Part shown: positions 21,609-33,100 of the stretch, in pieces
Layout: each line of letters starts with the position of its first letter
Position numbering within the stretch: position 1 is the first letter of the stretch
From: Dicyema japonicum
Taxonomy: Eukaryota > Dicyemida > Rhombozoa > Dicyemidae
NCBI GenBank assembly: GCA_011109175.1
Contig: RDEW01000009.1
Span: 878,227 to 942,226, forward strand
Length of the DNA stretch: 64,000 nt
Direction: 5' to 3'
Made by a program: the position numbers and the translations under genes
Notes under the pieces: generated by a model
The model's input: only the letters and a program-made list of their open reading frames with translations
Database searches by the model: none
Told to the model about the DNA's origin: nothing

Positions 21609-23044
21609 CTAAAAGTTAAACAATGAAAACAAACACAACGACATAATAAACGAGTAACAAGTATAATTTAAATTAAAAAATAAATTGGAATTAATTAAAT
21701 ATAATTTTAGAAAATCCTGTAAATTTCTACAGATAAAATTTCTTAATAATAGAGACCGTCTAAAATTTTTCATTGAGCATTAACCATAATGCTCAACATG
21801 ATTAAGAGCTTTCAAGTAATTTACCTTCAGCTAAGAAAAATATAAATTTAGCCTAAATTTGTTTTATTACTTTTAGATTCTAACCCAAACTTACTCTTTT
21901 GCTATTCCATCATTCTGAAAAGTGTACAAAAGTTTTTTGACGTTTTCATCCTGGCATAGACATTAAAAAGCATATGCATCACTGAACACAGACTTTATTT
22001 TAAACAATGAATCAGATTCCAGATAAGGTAGGAAGAACTAAGGAAGGAAGATTCTGCAGTCCATCATTTACAATATCGTCCATAAGTGTTCAGTAAATAC
22101 TTCCTCATCCTATTACCACAGGCGAAGAAAATATTAATGCCTAAAATACCCCCTCCTACAAAACTGACGAAATAGTTTCTTCATTGGCAGACTTGGTCAA
22201 TCTGAAATAATGTTTTGTTCCAAACAAAGTCATAAGGTTCCGTCTTGTCCTCTGCATTATTCAATTTACATCTAAGCAATCTTCCGATCAACTACAAGAT
22301 ATTCATTTTATGTTATGCGGACCTCATTATGAAATAAACGAAACAGCCAATCATGAAAACTTACCGTCGTTTTATTCATTCGCAAGCTGAATTCCTCCCA
22401 ATTATCACCATTCTTAAAGAAATACTTGCCGTCACGAATCACCTCAGAAATACTGAGTTAAAATGTATCAACTACTAATTTTCTCGAAACACGTGGAAGA
22501 ACAATATAAAAAAGCCTCCCGCAATATCAACATACTAAAAGCTGTATGAGGGCATTCTTTCAGGCCTGACCATCTCACATAAACAATTTATTCGAACAAA
22601 AATTAAATATGTTGTTGGTCAATATTTGTCTCCTTTAATTTTATCGGCAAATTATGAAAAATCCAAAACGTCTGACTCAACGATAACTGAATGTTTCAGA
22701 TCAACCCTTATTAATAATTTCCACTAGGAAACAAAAACCTTCCGATTGCAAACCATCTGAAAATGAAAGTTCCACAATTCTTATCCCAAGTCTAAAACCC
22801 AGATCATCCCCGCGACTCTTTTTAAAAATTTATAAGTTGGGATAATCTAATTAGCTATCTTAAGTATCTTTTTTTCGATTGTTATGAAATTTTGAAATAT
22901 AAAATAAACCACCGTCACTGTCATCTCATCCGTAGAGATGGTGACAAAATATATGATAAACATTTGGTCTATTATCAAGCATTTTAGCCTTACCAGGTAA
23001 TGATAGGGCAATTTTCTATGGCAACTAAAATTAAAAAAATGGCA
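21609..23044. other. Long AT-rich stretch without a recognised gene
   Basis: I see short frames on both strands (for example KYVVGQYLSPLILSANYEKS on the plus strand near 22,600) but none that I can tie to a family. The region may be degraded retroelement sequence. It ends at the 3' side of the PRL element. Confidence 0.4.
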
Positions 23045-23087
23045 TTTATTAAAATTAACAAAAAAATTTTTAACAATTAAACAAATG

Positions 23088-24111
23088 TCAGTTGAGGAAG
23101 CCTGCTGCGTGGATTGCGAACGAGTTCCCTCGGAGTATGGCTATTCCTATCTTTTGTCTTAGCCATAACCCTTCTCGTTGATCCCTTTTCTTTCTGGCAA
23201 GCAATCCTCCGAGTTCTTGCAAGAATTCAGCCGTCATTGGACCAACGGCTCCCGATGATTCGGTCGCAACAGGAGTAAATCGGTAGCGATCCCCGAGGCA
23301 AGAATATTTCTTGATTTTTAGGTTTTCCGCAGTCGAAGCAGCTGCTCCAGGTGTCTGAACCGATTTGAAAATCTTCGTGCTTGAGAACTTGTCTACACAA
23401 GTTGCGTCCCAGACCAAAGATCTTCCAGACGTGAAGGGGAAAAGGGTCATCCCGTCAGGTCTCTTCCCATCTCCTCTATCAAGACCCACTGGTTCAAGCT
23501 GTGCTGGGAAGCCTGTAGCCTTCAGAGCTCTGACGATCACATCGTTCAGAGCAGCATGACGTGGTCACCTTCCGGCGCTTCTTCTGCAGGACAGCGGGTG
23601 CAATCCTTTCGCATCGACTGTTTTCCCGCATCGGCATCGGTGCTCCTGGAAAACGTCTAGTCCCAGCCTTTGTCCGATTCCAATCCTCAAAGAATCGTCG
23701 TCCAAAAAGGTCCCGAGGTTTGGGCAAGGTATTGCACCAAGCCATGCTCCACTCCCTCTACTTGAAGCTGACACCAAACAAGCCAGAAGATGTTGATTTG
23801 CTTCTTTTTTAAGGTCTTCCAAAATTTTGGAGCAGACAATGTTATCCCAATTACTTTGCTTTGTTGTGTCTTCGGGGATTTTGAATCCGGACCCGTTCCA
23901 TTTCCGACAAGCTTTGTCAAATGACTCATTCCAGCGAAGTCCAATAGTGTTATGAAGGACTTGCCGTGTCAAATGGCTGCAGCTTGAGAGGGACGATAGA
24001 TATGCCGGGTACGCAACCTCCAGCGCCGATCTTAGACCGACACCCCCAAATCCAGAAGGAAGCTTACATTGTTTCCAACCAAGTTCGCCGAAGCGGACGT
24101 TAATTAGTGAT
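23088..24111 (-). CDS. PRL element 1, Cys/His knuckle and restriction-like endonuclease part
   Basis: After the RT comes SGFGGVGLRSALEVAYPAYL and a helical linker, then SGAWLGAIPCPNLGTFLDDD and the knuckle HRCRCGKTVDAKGLHPLSCR. After a frame change near 23,560 follow LKATGFPAQLEPVGLDRGDG, KRPDGMTLFPF and LVWDATCVDKFSS. PDG with a Trp-Asp-Ala-Thr about 15 residues later fits a PD-(D/E)xK-type nuclease core, and the order knuckle then nuclease is that of non-LTR elements with restriction-like endonucleases. The C-terminal tail (REGLWLRQKIGIAILRGNSF) recurs in the copies at 26.2 and 47.1 kb. The exact metal-binding residues are uncertain. Confidence 0.75.
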
Positions 24112-25690
24112 TCAACAGTTTGCTTGAGAGATTTGTCTATTGAAAGTAGTGTCGTATTGTTCGTAGCAGGGTGAACATCGGAGTAGATATAAAAGCTTGG
24201 GTAGTCCGATGTTGTTTCTCATCAGGAAGAAGGATGTGTGAGAGTCGAGACATGACAATCTTTTCGCAAGGCGTGTTAATTCTTCATTTTTGGAAAGTAG
24301 ATGCTTCTTGAGTTCTTCTTCGCTGAGTGGGCATCCGAGGAAATATAATTTATCAACTGGCACAGTCGGGATCCCAGGAAGCAGTTCGTTAAAAGACTCC
24401 TTGATAGAGAGGAAGTCGGTGTATGGATATGAGACATTTATTAGCTCTGATTTGTTAACATTAATGTCCAAGCCCAAGTGTTTTAAAGCGGGTAACGCTT
24501 TACGTAATGAATTGTATGTTTCCTTGAACGATCCTCCAATTGTGGCATCGTCGAGGTACCAGAGATTTAGCTGTGCATCAATTGATCTCACAACATCATC
24601 AATGGTCAGGGTAAATAAGAGAGGTCCGAGCGGATCTCCTTGTTGGACACCCGTTTTTGATTTAATAATTTCATTTTCAAAAACCAGAGACGTATCGTCC
24701 CCATAAGATAATTTGACAAGAGGGAAAAGCTTTGGAGCCCTTTTCCAACACGTTTTCATAATTTCATCTCTTCTGAGAGAATTGAAGGCATTCGTTATGT
24801 CCAACTTGATTCCAATGCATTCATTTGAAATATTTTTCTGTGTGAAGAAACGCTTTTCTGCATGAACCGCAGCCTCACATCCGTTCTGGATACTAACACC
24901 CATTTGTTTAACAAAGAACTCTTCTCCGAGTTGTCGGCTCACCAGGGTCGATTCTACTTTTGCTGCAAGTTTTCTAAAATAGTTCCCGACCGCAATGGGG
25001 CGGATTCCTCCGTTGGGTTTTTTGAAAGCAAGTAGCCTTGCGGAGAAGAGCAATTCTCTGGCATATTTTGGAATGTCGCCGTTAACCATTTTTCTGATTA
25101 GGTCCGTAATTGATTTGACAAGACAGCGTCCAGCTTCCGAGATGTAAGTGGACGTAAGGTCCTTAATATAGCCAGGACGTAACTCTTCCAAGCCTCCACC
25201 GCTGCTAGCGGCGAAGGAAGTTATTCCGTGGCGCACTTCGGATTCGGTAATGATGATCTCCTGGGTTCCTTCAGGATTCAAAAACTTTTCATAGTCAGTC
25301 GGTGCATCTGGATGCTTTAGTATTAAGATATTTAGGACCTCGGGGGTACAAGACAATACTGTGTCATCGGATGTGATAACCCGTAAGGTTGCCCGCACGT
25401 CGCCTTCCAAAAGTTTCCGGTTTACTCTCTCCTTTAGTTTGTTAAGGGCATCTTTGATGAATGCTCCTCTGGTTTCGACCTCATTGACATTAAGTGGATG
25501 TTCAAGTATTGCGTGTATGTTATGACAGCTAAAATTCATTATGTTTCGTTTCAGTTTCCCGGATAAGTTGAGTCGGGAGTTTGTTTCTTTATTATTGTCC
25601 TCAGATTCATTTGTAGGTATTCCGAGTGCGACATGTGCAAAGCATATAAGTTTTAGCCAGGATTCCCAACTGTCAGAGATATTGCGTGAT
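24112..25690 (-). CDS. PRL element 1, reverse transcriptase part
   Basis: The frame reads from about 25,690 (SWLKLICFAHVALGIPTNES) through the Met at 25,539 to a stop at 24,112. Motifs in order: RLLAFKKPNGGIRPIAVGN (fingers), ECIGIKLDITNAFNSLRRDE (motif A, LDITNAFN), KTGVQQGDPLGPLLFTLTI (motif B, QQGDPLGP), LNLWYLDDATIGG (motif C, YLDD) and LGLDINVNKSELI (motif D). All catalytic Asp residues are present, so this polymerase frame is intact apart from its junctions. YLDD in place of the usual FADD/YADD and the NAFNSLRR motif set it apart from the APE-type LINEs in this window. It reads out of frame into the nuclease part at 24,112. Confidence 0.88.
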
Positions 25691-25730
25691 CATTGGCATC
25701 TGAAAGACACGTTGCTGCGGCAATTAGTAC

Positions 25731-26104
25731 TCATTTAGGGATTTTTACTGGATCTTCATGGCTTTCCTGAGGTTCGAGATATTCAAAGAGTATGGTCTGT
25801 GGCAGTGTAAAGTTTGGCTGAGTTATTTTTTCCCGCCTGGGGGCCTCCATTCCAATACAAGAGGGACACAGCCAACTCGACAGCGTCTCGGCGCAAGCTT
25901 TGCTCATTTTTATGCAGCCCAGATGGACGAATGATTCACATTGTGTGCAGTTAATCCCATATTTCCTGATATTCGATTGTCCACATAAAAAACATACCTG
26001 ATTTGTCCGTACTGGATTTGTTCCTCGTACTTTGTCTTCTTTTCGTTCTTTATTTTCCATCTGAGATTTTTGTTGATCACACCACACCACTTTATAAACG
26101 TCAA
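25731..26104 (-). CDS. PRL element 1, N-terminal PHD-finger part
   Basis: About 120 residues open from 26,104 or 26,090. After a basic stretch comes a PHD finger: CFLCGQ, GINCTQCESFVHLGCIKMS and LSSWLCPSC. The spacing C-x2-C, C-x2-C-x4-H-x2-C, C-x2-C and the Trp two residues before the last Cys pair are all as in PHD fingers, which usually bind histone tails. The frame ends in a Pro-rich tail at 25,731; the RT frame starts shortly after in another frame. In a retroelement such a finger could guide integration to chromatin, but that is inference. A phosphotransfer-type or RING fold is less likely given the Trp. Confidence 0.8.
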
Positions 26105-26148
26105 AAGTAAAAAATGGTATTTATGGAAACTTTATATAAAATAATCAG

Positions 26149-27690
26149 TTAATTTATCCCCAGTAAAGCATATTTAAAACTGCCATCCATCCAAAGTGGA
26201 CCCGCCGACATTATCGACGTTGCGTTGCCTCTCACGATTGCAACAGAGATCAACTGGAGTAGCTTTTTAGTGTAGCTAAGCGTCCAAGTTTCTTTAGGAA
26301 GCGAAGCGATTTTCCACTTATTCCTCCAGTTGTCTCGACCACTATCGGATAAAACGCGAATCGGTCGCGTAGCGCTTCGTACTTCTTCTCCTTTGCCATC
26401 ATCGTTTTCCGCGGAATACAGTGTGTCTACCGCGCTCCGACAATGTTGGACGGGCAAAGCGTGTCGACACAAGTAGCGTCCCAGACCAAAGGTTTCCCCT
26501 CTTCGAATGGGAAAATTGTGATCCCGTCGGGACGTTTTCCGTCTCCTCTGTCCAGACCAACAGGTTCTAGTATGGCTGGGTATCCCGCACACTCCAGGGC
26601 TCGCTTGACAATTTCCGTTGATCGCCTTGTGTCTTGGGAATCGTCCTGCACTCCTTCGACAAGAGAGGGCATGGAGTCCATAACAATCGACGGTTGCGCC
26701 ACATCGGCATTTGTGGTCCGGCAAATCTCCAGTCCAAGTCTGGTGGAGATGCCGATGCGGACAGTATCGTCGTCAAGATGGGTCCCGACACTGCCAACTG
26801 GGAGTGCATTGATCCATGCGCGCACTCGATTCGCATCTTCCAGTGACTAGACATGCACGTCTGTGTTGGTTTGATTGGTTCAGAAGCCTCTCATATTTAT
26901 CCTCGCAGATGGTCCTGTAACGATCTTTTGCTGTCAGGCATCATCCCCTTCAAATGCTCCATCTCTGTGATTTCAAATGATTCTGTTTGGAGTTGAAGAA
27001 TCATCCTGACCAGCAGTCGGCTGGAGCCAAAGAGGATAGATAAGCAGGGCAAGCCAGATCTTTCGTTGAAGGGATTCCCAGTCCGCCCAGGCTAACGGGT
27101 AGGGTCGCTTGGTCCCACCCTTGGTCGTCAAATTTCACATTTGTGATACGTTCAATAGTACTCAGGAAGAGGGAATCGATAGCATCGAGCTGTTGCATTT
27201 TCAAGTAGCAGGGTGCCCCCGAAGAACGTAGTTCAGTTTCTGTGCTGATAAGGCGTTTCTCAGGAGGAATAGGGAGGTGTGTCGTCCAGCATCTCCAGAC
27301 GTCTGAATGTTGTTTTTAGTTGATGTTCTTTTGTTCCTAGAGTGTTACTGATTCCAGCATCAGTAAGAGGGCGTCCAAGTATTTCCAGTTGTTCTGATTT
27401 GGTTTCTGTGGCTTTCGGAATGATCTCTCTGAACATACCAAAGATCAAATCCCATTCAGACTGTGGAAATCCAAAATTGGTTACTTCACACTTATTGGTG
27501 TTTAGAGTTAGGCATAGGGATTCAAATTGTACTATCGAACTTTTCAAACATTCTAGTACATCCTTCGGATGGCCGCCCATAGTTCAATCATCCAAATACT
27601 ATACTCTCAGAGGAGTGGAGCAGTATCCTGTGATACGGGCAATTCCCAGGCTGAACAAGGAGGTTTATATTCTGGCATAATAACAACCAA
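26149..27690 (-). mobile_element. PRL element 2, 5'-truncated, head to tail with element 1
   Basis: A diverged relative of element 1 in the same orientation, about 45 bp upstream of its start. 27,580-27,260 is the region after the RT motifs (LCLTLNTNKCEVTNFGF, EILGRPLTDAGI). 27,204-27,001 matches the RT end (FDDQGWDQATLPVSLGGLGI). 26,825-26,427 is the nuclease (LPVGSVGTHLDDDTVRIGI, LEPVGLDRGDGKRPDGITIF, LVWDATCVDTLCP). 26,724-26,149 is the C-terminal tail. RT motifs A-C and the PHD part are missing. Frameshifts are present throughout. The similarity is clear in protein but modest in DNA, so it is a separate subfamily rather than a fresh duplicate. Confidence 0.8.
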
Positions 27691-28077
27691 CATGCCAATA
27701 CTTTTCCTGTAATAAACCTTCCAATCCACTCAGATTGGAGATAAGTATTCATTATCCCTGTCTTATATTTTGGTCAAAACAATAAGTAGAATTTTTGGTC
27801 AAAGGTTGTTTATTGACGTTTGGGTTGTCTGGGTTGTGTAATTAAAGTTTTCTAAGAAAATGTGGTTTATCCAGTCTAACCAGTTCATTGAATAGTTTTG
27901 AAATGACAGTTCAGTAGGTACTAAAACAATTATCCAGATATTGAGTTCAGATGATTTTCCTGTATTAGAGATTGTTCCCTGGTATTGAAATTCTTAGAAT
28001 GTTGTTAACTTTCTCATCAGGAATTGAAAATATTAAAAACTAATAAATGAATAAAGCAAATATCTTAATACAACTAA
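27691..28077. other. Spacer between PRL element 2 and the spectraplakin end
   Basis: No gene is recognised. It holds the presumed 3' UTR of the minus-strand spectraplakin gene and the truncated 5' edge of the retroelement. Confidence 0.4.
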
Positions 28078-29773
28078 TCAGTTCTTTCTACTAAATCTTC
28101 TAGCAAATGCACTCAAATAACTATTTTCCCTTTTATCAACCGAATTCCTAGTAGTTCCACTCAAATTCGAAATTGAGAAAGAACTCATACTTCTTCCAAT
28201 CTTAGGAATTTTATGTAAATTCTTCAAACTCCTCAAATGTTCCGTACTCTTCTTTATTCTACACGGATCCACACCCTCCATATAATCACTCAGCAGTTGC
28301 CAACCTCCCCCAACACGTACCAACGACTGTCTCATTAGTCACCTTCAAATACTTTACTGTAGACCCAATCTACAATATTTCAACACACCACCTTATACTT
28401 TCCCTCAGACATATATCTGTACTCCACCCGCCGCGAACACACACATTTAGAAAGCTCCTCAGCTATCCCAGAGTCCAAAGCGTCCTTTCCCAACGCCTGA
28501 TCCATCTGTACTTTCACATTCCTCGTTGTTTTTCCATGCAAGATGGCGTCCACAATAATCTTGTATTCCAAATCCTCGCAAGATGACCCACCGAACAAGG
28601 AGAAAATCGCATTCATCTCTCCCCGGGGACTCACAAGGCCTAAATTTTCTACAAAAGAGACCGGCTTTAATGTGACCACTAACGAATCGTTCTCTGGTAA
28701 TCCGACCTTCCTCCTTAGAGTCGTTCTTCCGGTAAAAGTCGAGAATTCTCAATTTCTTTTCTTTAAGCCAACTCAAATAACGAGTCCGCCATGCCTGGAA
28801 GTCCACGTGGTCAATATTTTCATACTAAATTGTGATGACAAAAATACCCTTCCACATTCATCAATGGCTTTCTGTAGGTTGAACAAATATTCAGTGGAAG
28901 ATTTACGGACAGATTTCCAAAGAGAGTAAATTTTGGAGGGACTTCCAGTAGCCCTACTAAATTGTAAGGTTTTAATACTCATTGGGGAAGCTGGAGAAGG
29001 AACGTTCAAAGATCTCGTTCATATTTGCATATTAAGAATTCAGTTCATCGTGAAATTCCTTGGAATATTATATAGAATGATACTTCATGTTTCTTCAAGA
29101 GCTGGTTCAATGTGGAGAGGTCACAAGGCAAATCGAACTTTGTCTTCTCACTCAAAAATCCCTTAGCATCCATCAGCCAGTTGGTCAGTTCTTCCATCTC
29201 CATTGTGTCCTTCCTAGCCTTATTGAAATCTCTATTCAACTTCTCTGTCCTCTGTTGTGCTTTTTGTACAATCTACATGACAAATCAACCCACCTGATCC
29301 CAACTGGCACAACTTATGGTGTAGTCGTATTTCACAAACCTGACAGCATTGGGGTGAATGTTCTCCCTTATTGTCTCAGTAATCTCTTTCAAATAATCTA
29401 TTTTCTTCTCTTCATCAGCCAAACATTCTAGAAAGTTCTATAATAATCTAGACGTCACACCTCGTGATTATGAATAGCAGACAGCAACTGTTCGTTGTCG
29501 TTATAAGTTGGTTTCACTCTGAGGACTTGCTCAGCTACCTGAATCACTTCCTTGGCGTATTCGACCCCGTTTTTCAGTTCCTCTGCCTCAAAATAATTCA
29601 CAATCTCAACCAGTTCCAATGCTTTCTCCAAGTTGCTCTCCCTAACAGTCATCAAAGTCTCCACTCTCTCGTAAATTGAGATCATCTGCTTGTAGGAAAT
29701 AGAGTCTCAGGGGAATACTCATCCCTCTCAATTTCTCCAATAGTCTCTTCTTTAGTCTCCACTTCCTTTGCCA
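28078..29773 (-). CDS. Spectraplakin C-terminal region: spectrin repeats, EF-hand, GAS2 domain
   Basis: Spectraplakins (Shot, MACF1/dystonin) link actin, microtubules and membranes; the C-terminal EF-hand plus GAS2 module binds microtubules. On the minus strand short introns at 29438-29460, 29273-29293, 29059-29083, 28825-28847, 28649-28676, 28370-28391 and 28327-28357 (23, 21, 25, 23, 28, 22, 31 nt) restore the frame. Spectrin-repeat text: ISCASWDQ|IVQKAQQRTEKL, ELTNWLMDAKGFL, LLKKHE|EFHDELNS, KIYSLWKSVRKSS. EF-hand module: VDFQAWRTRYLSWLKEKKLR, then GRITRERFVS and PRGEMNAIFSLF. GAS2: ELSKCVCSRRVEYRYMSEGK, then SLVRVGGGWQLLSDYMEGVD and PCR. The second EF loop has lost its acidic ligands (GGSSCEDLE). 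The tail after GAS2 is Ser/Arg/Lys-rich and ends at 28,078. The first exon is unresolved: an ATG at 29,773 (MAKEVETKEE) does not splice cleanly to 29,685. The gene may continue upstream through the next two entries. Confidence 0.88.
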
Positions 29774-30171
29774 TTCCCTAAAATTACCACTGAATTTTCA
29801 CCTGGTATTGCTTCCACCAGCATCTGTTACAGTGTTTGAGGTCCCCAAAGAGACAGTCATTTGTCGAAAGCAAAAAACTTTTCAGCGTCAAGAACCAATT
29901 AATGAGGGAATCGATGACCTCGTTGTTCCCATGTGTCCAGAGTGGTCGACTCAATCTCCGTTAAGCCTGTTTCTTCACACAAACAACCTCTTTTCTAATA
30001 ATGATTTTCCTGACTACTCGAAAAATTCGTTTTAATTTTTGACTCCTTTTTCGTTTAAATTGCACTAAAAGATCTCTCAAAAATTGATAGTTTTGGTCCA
30101 GAGTTGTCATTTTTGTCACGATTTACTTATATTTTCTTCAATCTCCCTTATAAAATCAGCAAATTCTTCAA
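29774..30171. other. Spacer or unresolved exons
   Basis: No frame here joins convincingly to either neighbour on the minus strand. A phrase EFADFIREIEENISKS near 30,130 could be a short exon. It is therefore open whether the genes on each side are one transcription unit. Confidence 0.3.
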
Positions 30172-33100
30172 TTATTGATCATTCTCTAATAATTCAATTA
30201 ATACCTCTGCAGTTATCCCAGTGAACCAAAGTCCTCCACGACTGAATACCCCACACGGACTCTCACAGTATATCGCCTCCAGTCCAACCTGTGCATACAA
30301 CCTTAGGATCTCTTTAATCTCCTCAATTCTACCCACAGGCCTGGTCACAAATCTATATTGACTATTCAAGTCACCTCTTTGGCCACAAAGATTCACTATC
30401 TTTCTCCAACAATCCCTCCACGTGAGATAACCACTTGGCAAAGGACTTACTCTCTCATTATAAAGTGAGCAGTCCCCATTATTAATTATCCCATCTTTCT
30501 TAGTCGAATTAAATTATCGGACTAATTTCAAATTTGGTGATGTGACAATTTGTTCATATATTTGATTATTCTTTACTAATATAACATAATAGTAGTCATT
30601 CAGTTTCCTCATGTTGCCACTGCTACGACTGATCCAGACTCTGCTATATATTTAATATCCTCATGGCAGAACCCCAGTTGTTCCTATTTATAAGGCGATA
30701 ACCTTTTTTTGGTTGAGGTGGTGACGTCCCTCTATAGCACATATGTCTAATACGTATTTGAATAATCCTTTCTGGTTTTCTACCCTTACCTTCAATGCCA
30801 GGGGCCTTAATGACTGGTCGAAGAGGCACCAACTATGTCTAAACCTTGCAAAATATCGATGCTCTGTTTGCTGTCTCCAAGAGACGAAGCTCAGAAAAGG
30901 ACTCGATGAAAACCTTGGAGACTACAGACTAATCCTCCTTCCATCGTACTGTAAACACTATGGACAGGGTTTCGCTGTTCACAAGAATTTGCTCCCCAGA
31001 TTACATCGATATTGGAAAATTGATGACAGGATATGTGTTATTCAATTTCTTATTGGACCCAAAGGGAAGTCCAGGCAACTAATTTCCATTGTGAACGTGT
31101 ACGCCCCACATAGTGGCCGTGTTGCCAAAAACCCAGAGGAATTGGACGTTTTCTACGAAGAACTTGTCGAGGTCGTATCTTCTCTGAAGTTTTCATCGTT
31201 CCTCTTTATCGCTGGTGATTGGAATGCTAAAGCTGGGGTACATCAAGGACACGAACGTTTTATTGGACCACATGGAAGGGGGATCAGGAACTATTCTGGT
31301 ACTGCTCTGGCATATTTCTGCGAATCCTTTGATTTATTCCTGTGCAATACTCAATTCCAACATTCCGCACGCCACAAGACAACGTGGATGGGCACTAGAC
31401 TATCGACCACCGGAAATCTGATAAGGATTTATAATCAGATCGATTATATTCTGTGTCGAGTAAAAGACAAATCTCTCTTACGGGACTCGAGATCTTATGG
31501 AGGACTAACTGTTAACAGTGATCACAAAATTGTGTCAGCAAGATTCAGCTTAAGACTTGGTCCAACTGCGGAGGAGTTCCTCTACGGGATAACTAATAGA
31601 AGATGCTTCTTCCAAACACATCGTGGTGGAGATTCCACGCGATCAAGAAGGTATATGACTGAACTCTTGGGCTCTTCACCAAAAGTACAAGCAGACTATA
31701 AAGAATGTGTATCGGATTCAATTAATAATACGGCATCGGATCTTTCACCAGGAAAGGCATGGCTCGAAACTATGAGAGGGATCATTTCCGCTGCTGACAA
31801 ACATTTGGGGGAACTTAAACCCCATAGCAGTCAGCGTCACCCGGAAGTGTCAGCCCTATTGAATTTGCAGAAAAACTTAAGGCTTAGATCCGAAAATATT
31901 GTCGATCCTCAGACTGTTTGCAAACTGAAACAAGAACGAAGGCAAATTGAGAGAAAAATCAAACTCCTAAACAGACTACATCACACTAGTCAGTTGGAAA
32001 GCAAGATCAGAGAGGTAGAAAACCTTAAAGACAATGCTGCGACATTCATGGCTATACGACTAATACGGAGGAAGAGCCAATCAGTGAAACTTATTTTGCA
32101 TGACAGAAATGAAAAAACAATAGGAAAATGTTGCAGAAGACCTCCGGAAGTATTACAACAATGATATTATGGAGATCGTGTATGCCGATGATGTTGACTT
32201 TATCTCGACTGACTAAGAAGCACTCTTACGTCTCTTGGAGGTTGCATCAGGCTGTTTGGCCAAATGGTGTCTATCACTGAATGTTCAGAAAACGGATATT
32301 ATTGAAATTAAGCGGATGGAACTACGCAATAGTGAATGTTGGAGGAAGACCGTAAAGCTTGGCTCTCTTCTCGGAGACTCCGAAGACATTGCAAGAAGAA
32401 AATTGTTATTTACGGTTACTATGCAAAAACTTATGAAATGTTGGATAAGAAAATGCTCGTTCGGGCCATCACTCCGACTCAGGTTGTATGAGGCGTTCGT
32501 GAGGCCCATACTAACATACAACTCTGGGACGTGGGGAATTTCGAAAACGGACGAACAAAACCTTGACTCCTTTCACAGAAGGCAACTTCGGTCTTTCTTG
32601 GGACTAAAGTGGCCAATGCGTGTAGGGAGTGAAAATTTATATAGAAGATGCGGTTCCGGACCTCTGAGCACCATGATCATGAAGGCTCGCTGGAGATTGT
32701 TTGGCCATATTCTCAGATTGGAACAAGACACGCCAGCAAACGTCGTCATGGAAGAATACTTCGATACGTCATGGGAGAAGTTCAGAGGTCGTCCAAGAAT
32801 AACTCTTCCGGAAGTCCTTAATGGTGATCTGAGATCAGTAACCAGACTACTAAAGGACGGTGAAGACCTTAGTAGTCTGCGGCACTTGGCATCGGACAGG
32901 ATGGGATGGAAAGGCTAATTAAGAGGATTGTTCAGACGCGGCACGAATAGAATTATAGTTTATATGATTCTATATAGTTGCTTATAATAATAATAATAAT
33001 AACCTTACCTTTGTCCAGTAATAGGCATAATAGAGTCCCTCAATATCAGGACGCGTTGGACCATAATGTCCTTCAATATTGAGGCTTAAGTTCGCATCTA

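Larger units (their letters stand above)
23045..26104 (-). mobile_element. PRL element 1: PHD finger, reverse transcriptase and restriction-like endonuclease
   Basis: A non-LTR retroelement of about 3 kb with three recognisable parts in three frames. The N-terminal part is a C4HC3 PHD finger, the middle an unusual RT with motif C written LWYLDDATIGG, and the C-terminal part a Cys/His knuckle plus a PD-(D/E)xK-like nuclease. The sequence is visibly richer in G+C than its surroundings. Frame changes near 25,700, 24,112 and 23,560 are the only major lesions, so the copy is young. Two further copies or partial copies lie at 26,149-27,690 and 63,215-64,000, with fragments at 47,095-47,305 and 56,990-57,245. 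Domain entries follow. The presence of PHD and nuclease domains at opposite ends is read directly from the sequence; that they act in one protein is inferred from order and spacing. Confidence 0.85.

Noticed and set aside
24290-26850. Long plus-strand open frames opposite the PRL elements (24,290-24,706; 26,443-26,850)
   Set aside because: They run antisense to the clear RT and nuclease frames, carry no motif of their own and have the composition of a complementary strand.
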